From Pedobacter suwonensis (GTDB taxonomy: Bacteria > Bacteroidota > Bacteroidia > Sphingobacteriales > Sphingobacteriaceae), in the NCBI RefSeq assembly GCF_900111825.1, contig NZ_FOJM01000024.1:1-58136 (forward strand): 58,136 bases of DNA, read 5' to 3'. Positions 15,664 through 22,544 of this stretch are shown here, in pieces. The position numbers were made by a program, and so were the translations under genes. The notes under the pieces are model-generated. The model made no database searches. It worked only from the letters and a program-made list of their open reading frames with translations, and was not told where the DNA came from. Every line of letters starts with the position of its first letter. The first letter of the stretch is position 1.

Positions 15664-15692
15664 AAAAAGTTTACATTTTAAGTAAACTTTTT
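15664..15692. promoter_or_regulatory. Perfect palindromic operator of the GNAT/HTH pair
   Basis: Arms AAAAAGTTTAC and GTAAACTTTTT are exact inverted repeats of 11 bases around a 7-base spacer (ATTTTAA). It covers the -33 to -10 region and ends one base before the -7 element at 15694. A dimeric HTH protein bound here would block the promoter, which suits autorepression by the second gene of the operon. Confidence 0.75.
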
Positions 15693-15693
15693 A

Positions 15694-15701
15694 TATATTT
15701 G
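15694..15701 (+). promoter_or_regulatory. -7 element of the GNAT/HTH operon
   Basis: TATATTTG, an exact match to TAnnTTTG, 8 bases before the ATG at 15710 and directly beside the palindrome. Confidence 0.65.
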
Positions 15702-15709
15702 AAATAACG

Positions 15710-16177
15710 ATGTATGTAATCAATGAAAGCACAGGTAAAAAACATACTGTAATGGTCAGTCGAATTGATGCAGCCGAGATTGCGCAGATCAATAAAACAA
15801 AACGGTTTGCTTTCAACCGGAACAAAGAGAAGAACTTTAGTGTTTACAAACTAACGTTAGAAGATTCCGCAGAACCAATAGGCATGTTATCAATAGCACA
15901 AAGACCGGGCGATTACGCATTAGAAATCAGACTTCTCGCCTCGTCGTATGAAAATGTAGGTCCTGACAAAATTTATAGTAGGATTGCAGGTTGCCTGATT
16001 TCCTATGCCTGTAGAGAATCTTTTAAATTGGGTTATGACGGCTTTGTATGCCTTAAACCTAAAACTAAACTAGAAACCCATTATATTAAAAGATATGGAT
16101 TACAGTCAACTAAACTATATCTGGTAACAGAAGGAACAAATTCGATAAAATTGATAAAGGAATATTATGAAAACTAA
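15710..16177 (+). CDS. GNAT-fold acetyltransferase-like protein, putative toxin
   Basis: A 155-residue protein with the GNAT order of elements: a core strand (ALEIRLLASS), then a helix (RIAGCLISYACRESFKLGY) followed by the strand GFVCLKPK, and a last helix-strand with HYIKRYGLQ. These resemble acetyl-CoA-binding regions, though a canonical Q/RxxGxG/A loop is not plain. It overlaps the following HTH gene by 11 bases and stands behind a palindromic operator, an arrangement typical of toxin-antitoxin pairs. Known GNAT toxins acetylate aminoacyl-tRNA and pair with RHH antitoxins encoded upstream; here the partner is an HTH protein encoded downstream. A role as a non-toxic modifier is also possible. 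Confidence 0.62.
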   Translation: MYVINESTGKKHTVMVSRIDAAEIAQINKTKRFAFNRNKEKNFSVYKLTLEDSAEPIGMLSIAQRPGDYALEIRLLASSYENVGPDKIYSRIAGCLISYACRESFKLGYDGFVCLKPKTKLETHYIKRYGLQSTKLYLVTEGTNSIKLIKEYYEN

Positions 16178-16718
16178 CAAGAACAGAAAAGAAATCCAGG
16201 AGTTAGCGTTTTCAAAATTTACCGATCAGGAACTTGCAGATGCCTATATATTCCCTTCAGAAGAACTACAAAATGCTCAGGAAAAAGATGCGGAAAAGGA
16301 CTTTTGGATAAATAGGAGAAAACAGTTTGAGAACAAAAGTGAGAATGAAAAAATGTACAATAGACTGCTACAGCTTAAGTTCCAGCTTGAAGACTATATC
16401 AGTAGCAACCAATATCATAAAGCATTTAACTTCGGTTATTTTCTAAATGAATACGTTAACAGACAAGATAAAAAAGACAAACAATTCGCTATCGAGGTCG
16501 ATGTTACCCCTGCTGTACTCAGCCAGTATATTAATAATCACCGAAAGCCCAAAGATGAATTTGTGATCAGACTCGAATTACATTCAGGAGGCATGATTCC
16601 TGCAATCAGCTGGTTTAAAGTTTTACAAAAAGATAAGGAACATGATATCATCACCAATCAAAAATTAAGGCAGGAAGAAAGTAAACATGTAAAAAACAGA
16701 CTCGAATTCGCCTATTGA
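16167..16718 (+). CDS. HTH protein, putative antitoxin of the GNAT pair
   Basis: A 183-residue protein. The N-terminal 100 residues are charged and helical (FTDQELADAYIFPSEELQ; EKMYNRLLQLKFQLEDYI). The C-terminal part has a Cro/CI-like helix-turn-helix (FAIEVDVTPAVLSQYINNHR, about 109-128), with a following helix FVIRLELHSGGMIPAISW. This order, an interaction domain first and DNA binding last, fits an antitoxin that represses its operon through the palindrome at 15664. The 11-base overlap with the GNAT gene fixes 1:1 coupling. I recall similar paired genes in other Bacteroidota but no described function. Confidence 0.68.
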   Translation: MKTNKNRKEIQELAFSKFTDQELADAYIFPSEELQNAQEKDAEKDFWINRRKQFENKSENEKMYNRLLQLKFQLEDYISSNQYHKAFNFGYFLNEYVNRQDKKDKQFAIEVDVTPAVLSQYINNHRKPKDEFVIRLELHSGGMIPAISWFKVLQKDKEHDIITNQKLRQEESKHVKNRLEFAY

Positions 16719-17140
16719 TTTTTAAGATAAAGGAATCAAATCTGATTTGGATCTTACTCCCTTATTAGTCATTACTAGCAGAAGTATTATTTTCTAAGCT
16801 AGCGGGAATACTAAAAAATTGCCATAATAGTTTGTAATGCTAAACTTTGATTAGAATCTATTCAAAAAAAGTAAAATTATTCCTAACCTTTCCAAATGAC
16901 AATCGACGAACTAACCAGGTTAGCAGGCAGGCTGACTTATGATATGATTAAAATCTTTTTTTTAGATTTGTTACACTGATTATTGGAACCTGCTAATTAA
17001 CCGCAATTCATTAATGAGGAGATAAGTGGTTTAACACCTAACGCTGAAGTTAGGGAGAAGGCAATAAATGATATTGTTTACATCAATTTGATTTACGTTC
17101 TAGAAAACAATAAAAGGTAAGATTAGCAACCATTATTATC
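16719..17140. other. Spacer with a half palindromic element and a possible gene scrap
   Basis: About 420 bases. CTAGCAGAAGTATT then AAGCTAGCGGG at 16775-16810 is a decayed half of the palindromic element. A short frame ending at TAA 17118-17120 (SGLTPNAEVREKAINDIV) looks protein-like but lacks a start and may be the end of a lost gene. Confidence 0.35.
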
Positions 17141-17638
17141 ATGCGACAATACCTCTATATCCTATTTTTTCTCCTTTCAAGCTGCTCATCAAGCGATCCA
17201 AAAGCGATTTTTGAAGACAGAACTGGTTTATCAATTAGTGATTCTATTAGTAATGTCAAGGCTACCGATAATTACGAATTGCTGGAAGGAGAGTTCAGCA
17301 TCGTGTTTAAAACAACTCAATCTCAAATTAACTCCTGGCTAAAAGGTAGTCCACCGTGGAATAATCTAAAATGGCACAAAGGGAAAATCCCACCTGAAAT
17401 AGGCGTTGCTGCTCAATTTAATTTTCCAGAAAGAGTTGGTTTAGAAGCTAGTGACGATGGCGAAGCCACTTATTTCGGTGATGAGAATCTAATAAAACTA
17501 CTTAATGACACTACAAACTACTATAGTTATGTGGAAGATTGTTGTGCTGCTGAAAAAGATTTGAGATTTCATGATGGAAGACTTTTGATACTTCAACCAC
17601 ATACCAAAATGATTTATTACGCTGTATGGAATTTCTAA
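17141..17638 (+). CDS. Putative lipoprotein of unknown function
   Basis: A 165-residue protein with a lipoprotein signal peptide: MRQYLYILFFLLSSC, lipobox LSSC with Cys15, followed by SSSDPK. The mature part begins with a helix-strand region (FEDRTGLSISDSI) and has SPPWNNLKWHKGKIP and a CC pair (VEDCCAAEKD) near 135. It resembles small lipoproteins scattered in Bacteroidota without a known role. It is probably on the outer or inner membrane facing the periplasm, transcribed alone, and without similarity to its neighbours. Confidence 0.68.
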   Translation: MRQYLYILFFLLSSCSSSDPKAIFEDRTGLSISDSISNVKATDNYELLEGEFSIVFKTTQSQINSWLKGSPPWNNLKWHKGKIPPEIGVAAQFNFPERVGLEASDDGEATYFGDENLIKLLNDTTNYYSYVEDCCAAEKDLRFHDGRLLILQPHTKMIYYAVWNF

Positions 17639-17700
17639 GATAAAGGTCGCTAACATCCATTTAACTATAGGTCACTGTCTCACCAAACGAAATGATAACA

Positions 17701-17751
17701 AAACAAATTAGGGCCTTACTTGAAACTTAGGCGCTAAGATCTGTACCAGAA
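17701..17751. repeat. Half palindromic element, copy 8 (right-half type)
   Basis: Shows GGGCCTTACTTGAAAC then TTAGGCGCTAAGATCTG, the right-half words of the 7-22 kb palindromic family, degenerate. Confidence 0.4.
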
Positions 17752-17779
17752 TTAATATTTTGTTTAACAGATACCAGGT

Positions 17780-17838
17780 TTAACCTTTCAGCTTACCTGG
17801 CGTTACCCCAAACTTCTTTCTATAGGCGTATAGATCTT
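17780..17838 (-). pseudogene. Possible C-terminal scrap of an AraC-type regulator
   Basis: On -, the frame reads KDLYAYRKKFGVTPGKLKG then TAA, which matches the end of AraC/XylS-type domains (FKKxFGVTPxxYR). Nothing upstream continues the domain. It lies about 600 bases before an intact AraC gene on the opposite strand. The match is only 19 codons long. Confidence 0.35.
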
Positions 17839-17930
17839 TGGACTATGTTAATGGAATCTAATTTAAAAGATTTCTCCCCGCCTTTACGGTCAGGCACTGC
17901 GGTCGAAATGACGCATCTTGTATATCCGTG

Positions 17931-18015
17931 TCTGTCCGTAGCTTTTTAATTGAGTTTTTAAACTCAATTTTATTCTTGTATCCGTAGAGATGTTATGCTT
18001 AACACTACGGACAGA
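17931..18015. repeat. Nested inverted repeats, possible structured element
   Basis: Outer arms TCTGTCCGTAG (17931-17941) and CTACGGACAGA (18005-18015) are perfect. Between them lies a second perfect palindrome, AATTGAGTTT with AAACTCAATT (17948-17969). No gene is seen between 17639 and 18375. Confidence 0.45.
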
Positions 18016-18150
18016 ACGGGAGTAAAAGTGAAGCCTCCGGGCTTGCTATTTATATTGTTAAGAAAGGTAAGCCACTACCTGTATTTAAGGAATAAGCATC
18101 CTTGCTTAGAACCTACCAGGTGTAATTTTAGAAATTGGCAAATTAATGGG

Positions 18151-18187
18151 ATGGGTAATCTTAACAATTTAAGTTAAGGTTACCCAT
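18151..18187. terminator. Stem-loop with 15-bp arms
   Basis: ATGGGTAATCTTAAC and GTTAAGGTTACCCAT pair over 15 bp with one G-U wobble and a 7-base loop. A short T-rich run follows (TGTTTTGTTAT). No gene ends just before it on +, so it may serve a lost gene or act as a structured element. Confidence 0.45.
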
Positions 18188-18375
18188 TGTTTTGTTATAG
18201 AATTTGCAACATCCGGCCAGGCAAACCAGAGCAGCAGTTTTAGCCGGCAGCTTTTGTATTCAAACCAAAATCTGAATTAGCCTAAAGCTGAAGCCACAAA
18301 AAATAAATTCTGTGCTGCATTTTATATCTTAATTTTATAACGGAATAAAAACAAAAATTTTCTTCAACTTCTAAA

Positions 18376-19200
18376 ATGATAAAAGAATTTTCATACAAAC
18401 AATTTGGCAATATAGCGTTCAGTAAAGCATCAATGCAAAGCGATTCCCTAAACCTGATACATGAACACATCAAAATCTTGTTTATTCCTCAAAAAGCAAT
18501 TATCCAGGTTGATTTTCAGGAAATAGAAATGAAAACAGATGCCTTATTATTCATTAACCCCCATGTTATTTTAAAACCTTGTGAAACTATCGGTGGTCAG
18601 CTGCTGCATTTTAACAAAGATTTTTACTGTATAGAAATTCACGACCAGGAAGTTGCCTGTGATGGTATTTTATATAATAATGTATTTGAAATACCCTTTA
18701 TTAATTTAAATGCAGAGCAGTCGAATGATATTCAAAAACTGATTAAAGACATCCAGTCTGAAATGGAAAATGAAGATTCCAGCACTGAAGAAATGTTAAG
18801 AATACTCTTAAAGATGATTATTCTGAAATCAACACGAATTTGGAAACAGCAGCACCAGTTAACGGAAAAAGAACAACATGCTGACGTACAATTTTTGAGA
18901 AAATTCAGCAAACTTGTAGAGCTGCATTATAAAACGCTACATACCGTTGCAGATTATGCAGACCTGCTTTGCATTACGCCAAAGAATTTAAGTAAAAAAA
19001 TAGGCCTGTTAAGTAAAGAAACCCCAAACGAAATTATTAAAAACCGAATTATCCTGGAGAGTAAGCGCCTCTTAGCCCATACTACAATGTCAGTGAAAGA
19101 GATTGCTTACACCCTGAACTACGAAGACGACGCTTATTTTATTCGTTTTTTCACTAAAAATACCGGCCTCTCGCCTATCACTTTCAGAAAACAGTTCTAA
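18376..19200 (+). CDS. AraC-family transcriptional regulator
   Basis: A 274-residue regulator. The N-terminal part is a cupin-like sensing domain (strands such as ILFIPQKAIIQVDFQEIEM and ALLFINPHVILKP). A helical linker follows (DIQKLIKDIQSEMEN). The AraC DNA-binding domain occupies about 175-274, with two helix-turn-helix units: HTVADYADLLCITPKNLSKK, then MSVKEIAYTLNYEDDAYFIR ending FFTKNTGLSPITFRKQF. It is followed by a strong stem-loop and by two hydrolase genes that share a 30-base upstream box, so it is the obvious candidate regulator of them. That link is inferred from position. Confidence 0.88.
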   Translation: MIKEFSYKQFGNIAFSKASMQSDSLNLIHEHIKILFIPQKAIIQVDFQEIEMKTDALLFINPHVILKPCETIGGQLLHFNKDFYCIEIHDQEVACDGILYNNVFEIPFINLNAEQSNDIQKLIKDIQSEMENEDSSTEEMLRILLKMIILKSTRIWKQQHQLTEKEQHADVQFLRKFSKLVELHYKTLHTVADYADLLCITPKNLSKKIGLLSKETPNEIIKNRIILESKRLLAHTTMSVKEIAYTLNYEDDAYFIRFFTKNTGLSPITFRKQF

Positions 19201-19222
19201 AAGATTCGGTTACTCCACGATT

Positions 19223-19255
19223 AAAAAAGCGCAATCTGCAGATTGTGCTTTTTTT
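19223..19255. terminator. Rho-independent terminator after the AraC gene
   Basis: AAGCGCAATC, loop TGCA, then GATTGTGCTT, followed by a seven-base T run; one G-U pair. It starts 22 bases after the stop codon and is fit to terminate in both directions because the left arm begins with an A run. Confidence 0.8.
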
Positions 19256-19333
19256 ATTTAAAACACATTCAGCGACTGGTAAAACAACCAAACAGATCCA
19301 AAAAATAACATCTACCCTCTCAAAGGAGAAAAA

Positions 19334-19391
19334 AGTGCAATTCAAAGCGGAAACCATCCATTGTGGGGGGCGTAAAATTGGGGCAACTTTG
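19334..19391 (+). promoter_or_regulatory. Promoter and conserved box of hydrolase gene 1
   Basis: GTGCAATTCAAAGCGGAAAC then CATCCATTGTGG matches the box before hydrolase 2 (20268) at nearly every position. CAACTTTG at 19384-19391 is a near-consensus -7 element, and TTG of ATTGTGG lies about 20 bases upstream as the -33 element. Confidence 0.6.
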
Positions 19392-19429
19392 TACTGTCAA
19401 AACAACGATAACAATTAAATAATAAAGAC

Positions 19430-20251
19430 ATGAACAAATTCACAGTAAAAGACGGAACAGAAATTTATTTCAAAGATTTAGGAACAGGACAGCCAATTTT
19501 CTTTCACCATGGATGGCCACTATCTTCAGACGATTGGGATGCACAAATGATGTTTTTCCTGGAAAAAGGATTTAGGGTAATTGCCCACGACAGAAGAGGA
19601 CACGGAAGATCTACCCAGACATACAAAGGCAACGACATGGACACTTACGCAGCTGACGTAGCAGAATTGGTTGAATTCCTGGACCTTAAAGATGCCATTC
19701 ACATCGGCCACTCTACCGGTGGTGGTGAAGCAATAAGATACGCTGCAAAACATGGTAAAGACCGGGTTGCCAAAGTGGTTTTGATCAGTGCCATTACACC
19801 TTACATGATTGCTGATGAAAATAACCCCGAAGGCGTTCCTCTGGCAGTTTTCGACGATATCAGACACAATACACTTCACAACAGACAGCAATTCTATCAG
19901 GATTTAACCATACCATTTTACGGCTACAACAGAGAAAATGCTATCGTAAAAAAAGGAATACAAGACAATTGGTGGAGACAGGGAATGATGGGAGGCATAA
20001 AAGCACAGTACGATTGTATAAAAGTATTTTCGGAGACAGATTTTACATAGGATCTAAAAAGCGTGGAAATGCCAGTATTGGTACTACATGGAGACGACGA
20101 CCAAATTGTTCCTTACCGCACAACCGCCGTTAAAGCAGCAGAACTTTTGAAAAATGGCAAGCTGATCATTTATCCGGGTTTCTCGCACGGCATGCCAACT
20201 GTTAATGCAGAAGTCATCAATGAAGACATTTTATCTTTCATTAACGCATAA
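19430..20251 (+). pseudogene. Alpha/beta hydrolase, chloroperoxidase/arylesterase type, with in-frame TAG
   Basis: The family is the non-haem haloperoxidase/esterase group of alpha/beta hydrolases, about 273 residues. The oxyanion motif HHGWPLSSDDW and the nucleophile Ser95 in GHSTGGG are present. After SETDFT the frame meets TAG (20048-20050) and then continues with DLKSVEMPVLVLHGDDDQIV, holding the acid residue, and PGFSHGMP with the catalytic His. No frame change is needed, so the lesion is one amber codon, most simply from GAG. The 206-residue product lacks two of the three catalytic residues. A sequencing error or natural readthrough is the alternative. Confidence 0.85.
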
Positions 20252-20267
20252 AAATACCGGGGTAAAA

Positions 20268-20325
20268 AATGCAGTTCAAAGCGAAAGCCATCCATTGTAG
20301 TGCTTTCCGGATTACCCCAACTTTG
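20268..20325 (+). promoter_or_regulatory. Promoter and conserved box of hydrolase gene 2
   Basis: ATGCAGTTCAAAGCGAAAGC then CATCCATTGTAG repeats the box before hydrolase 1. CAACTTTG at 20318-20325 is the same -7-like element, at the same distance from the box. Confidence 0.6.
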
Positions 20326-20362
20326 TAATACAAAAAATAACAACAATATAATATTAGCAATC

Positions 20363-21271
20363 ATGAAAAATTTAATTTTAGCATTCACATTCTTTACCAC
20401 AATAATTTCTGGCGCAGCATTTTCACAAACCAAAAGAACTCCGGCATCATTAGGCCGGGAAGAATATATAGAAGTAGAGAAAAATGTTCGGCTCCATGTA
20501 ACCGACCTTGGCGAGGGACAGCCCATCGTTCTAATCCACGGCTGGCCTTTAAGTGATGCCATGTACGAATACCAATATGCCGATTTTATACAAAAAGGAT
20601 TCCGTGTAATTGGTATCACCTTGAGAGGGTTTGGACTTTCGGATAAACCTGCAGGAAAATATAATTATGATGTTTTTGCAGATGACATCAAAGTAGTTCT
20701 GGATAAACTGAACATCGAAAATGCAACTATAGGGGGCTTCTCCATGGGTGGTGCAACAGTTATCCACTATGTGGCCAAATACAATGCAGCCCACGTTTCT
20801 AAAATGGCACTGTTCGGAGCTGCTGCACCTATCTGGACAAAACGTGCAGACTTTAACTATGGTTTTTGGACAAAAAAGGATGTTGACGGACTAATTAACC
20901 TTAATAACACCAACCGCCCAGCACTATTTGATACCTTTGGTAAAATTTTTCCGGCCAATGAAAACAGCGTATCTCCAGGACTTGGTGCCTGGTTAGGCAC
21001 TATTCAAGCTCAGGCTTCCCCTTACGCAATGGCTGAAGGACTTAAAACTTTGCGTGATACTGATCTGCGCGGTGATTTGAAAAAAATCACACTACCTACA
21101 CTTATCCTCCATGGTAAACTAGACAAAATCTGTTCTTATGATCTTGCTGAACAAATGAAAGCGATGCTTAAAAATGCAACCTTGGTACCATTCGAAAAAA
21201 GTGGCCATGCACTCTTCATTGAGGAACTGGAAAAATTTAATACCGAACTGCTGAACTTCATTAAAAAATAA
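20363..21271 (+). CDS. Secreted alpha/beta hydrolase
   Basis: From ATG 20363 the protein has 302 residues with a signal peptide (MKNLILAFTFFTTIISGAAF, cleaved before SQ). The longer open frame back to 20300 runs through the promoter and is rejected. Catalytic marks are the oxyanion strand IVLIHGWPLSD, nucleophile Ser in GGFSMGG, the acid region TLILHGKLDKICSY and the His of KSGHALFIEE. It is a paralogue of the broken hydrolase upstream and has the same upstream box, but is exported to the periplasm. Substrate unknown; esterase or lactonase activity is likely. Confidence 0.87.
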   Translation: MKNLILAFTFFTTIISGAAFSQTKRTPASLGREEYIEVEKNVRLHVTDLGEGQPIVLIHGWPLSDAMYEYQYADFIQKGFRVIGITLRGFGLSDKPAGKYNYDVFADDIKVVLDKLNIENATIGGFSMGGATVIHYVAKYNAAHVSKMALFGAAAPIWTKRADFNYGFWTKKDVDGLINLNNTNRPALFDTFGKIFPANENSVSPGLGAWLGTIQAQASPYAMAEGLKTLRDTDLRGDLKKITLPTLILHGKLDKICSYDLAEQMKAMLKNATLVPFEKSGHALFIEELEKFNTELLNFIKK

Positions 21272-21283
21272 GAAAAAAACTAT

Positions 21284-21318
21284 AGGAAGGTTGCTTTAAA
21301 AAGGCAACCTTCTTTATT
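21284..21318 (+). terminator. Terminator after the secreted hydrolase
   Basis: GAAGGTTGC and GCAACCTTC pair around a TTTAAAAAG loop, followed by TTTATTTT. It begins about 12 bases after the stop codon and separates hydrolase 2 from the RidA gene. Confidence 0.8.
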
Positions 21319-21333
21319 TTAAAATAAACCAAA

Positions 21334-21774
21334 ATGAATAAAATTGCTTTCTTTCTGCTTTGTGTAACACTGGTTTCGTGTGGTATAAAAAAAGAAATCG
21401 TTACTGTAAACCATTCTAATTTACCGAAACCGATAGGACCTTATAATCATTCAACACGTTATGGGAATTTGATATTTGTATCAGGTCAATTAGGTCTGGA
21501 TCCGAAAACAAACAGTTTAAAGTCTGCGATTGAAGAACAAATGGTACAAATTTTCGAAAACTTAAAAGCTATTCTTGAGAACAATCACTCAGATTTTAAT
21601 CATATAACGAAGACAACCATTTTCATTACAGATATGAAACAGTTTGAGATCGTTAATAAAATATACGGACGTTATTTTGATAAGCATTTTCCGGCCCGGA
21701 GTACAATTGAAGTGACCTCTTTACCCAGAAATGCAGCGGTAGAAATAGAATGTATTGCGGTGAAGAGAAATTGA
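21334..21774 (+). CDS. RidA-family protein with lipoprotein signal
   Basis: RidA (YjgF) proteins hydrolyse reactive enamines and imines released by PLP enzymes. The core is intact: PKPIGPYNHST near the start, FVSGQLGLDPKT, and the substrate-binding Arg in PARSTIEV, with VEIECIAV at the end. Unusually for RidA it begins with a lipoprotein signal (MNKIAFFLLCVTLVSC, Cys16), so it should sit on a membrane facing the periplasm. Secreted RidA-like proteins occur in Bacteroidota; their substrates are less clear than those of the cytoplasmic enzyme. Confidence 0.88.
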   Translation: MNKIAFFLLCVTLVSCGIKKEIVTVNHSNLPKPIGPYNHSTRYGNLIFVSGQLGLDPKTNSLKSAIEEQMVQIFENLKAILENNHSDFNHITKTTIFITDMKQFEIVNKIYGRYFDKHFPARSTIEVTSLPRNAAVEIECIAVKRN

Positions 21775-21847
21775 GATATGTTTAGCTTAAATTGGCCCGA
21801 AAATAAAATCGCATTATTTTAATAACCAAAATTGCTAGTTTGGAAGA

Positions 21848-21949
21848 ATGAAATATCTATTCTTATTCTGTTTCTTAGGTTTTTATGTAACCCCTATGGC
21901 TCAAAACAAGCCAAATGCCATTATCAATTGGAACAAAGTTAACCCTTGA
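21848..21949 (+). pseudogene. Signal-peptide remnant, 33 codons
   Basis: ATG 21848 opens a typical signal peptide (MKYLFLFCFLGFYVTPMAQ) followed by NKPNAIINWNKVNP and then TGA. Such a leader without a body is best read as the 5' end of a truncated secreted-protein gene. The following bases show no continuation in any frame. Confidence 0.45.
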
Positions 21950-22027
21950 TTACAGGTTAGTTTTGCCTCCTCAAATGTCCGTTTTGCAAAAGAAGCGCTT
22001 TTGATAATGCAATTAATTGAGCGTCTT

Positions 22028-22080
22028 CTTTAAAACTAATCAGTTCTTAACTTTTGGCTTGGGCGCTAAGATTTGAATCA
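22028..22080. repeat. Half palindromic element, copy 9
   Basis: Right-half type: AACTTTTGGCTTGGGCGCTAA then GATTTGAATCAG, degenerate. Confidence 0.4.
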
Positions 22081-22135
22081 GATTAAGAAGTGAAAACTTG
22101 ACCCCTAAAAATCTGGTTTGAAATTTACTCTCGTA

Positions 22136-22268
22136 TTAGCGCAGATCTTAGCGTCCAGGCTAGCGGGCTGGATGACTTGTGCTTTGAATGAAGTAATTAA
22201 TCAAGAATCTTTTTTTAACACAAGTCAGGCCAATGCTCAACGCTATGGGCGCTAAGATTTGCAATAGG
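22136..22268. repeat. Palindromic MITE-like element, copy 10
   Basis: A full inverted pair: left TTAGCGCAGATCTTAGCG then GGCTAGCGGGCTGGATGACT and TGTGCTTT; right ACACAAGTCAGGCCAATGC then GGGCGCTAAGATTTGC. It has no coding capacity. A TCCTGAACTTGTTTCAGGA dispersed hairpin follows at 22298-22318. This is the last copy seen in the window. Confidence 0.75.
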
Positions 22269-22370
22269 ATGCGGACGATTTCACTCGAAGAATCGTCATC
22301 CTGAACTTGTTTCAGGATCTTCTTGTGATAAATTTAGAATAACATTCCTCACAATAATTCACAATAAAAA

Positions 22371-22403
22371 AAACGGCTTACCTAAGAAATGAGTAAGCCG
22401 TTT
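22371..22403 (-). terminator. Terminator downstream of the cupredoxin-propeller operon
   Basis: AAACGGCTTAC and GTAAGCCGTTT form an 11-bp perfect stem with an 11-base loop. On - it is followed by a long T run, so it terminates minus-strand transcription from the gene ending at 22545. The spacing of about 140 bases is rather long. Confidence 0.72.
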
Positions 22404-22544
22404 CTAAAAAATCCAAGGTTGGTGGCTCACCAACCTATTTGAACATTATGTTATTCTTGAATCCTTCCGAAAAAGATCCTTCACTGCGTTCAGGATGACA
22501 AACAGGGAAACCTAAACAACTAAAAATAAACATATAAGCCTTAG

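Noticed and set aside
17995..18177. 60-codon frame on +
   Set aside because: It runs through nested inverted repeats and ends in a stem-loop; the composition is unlike a protein.
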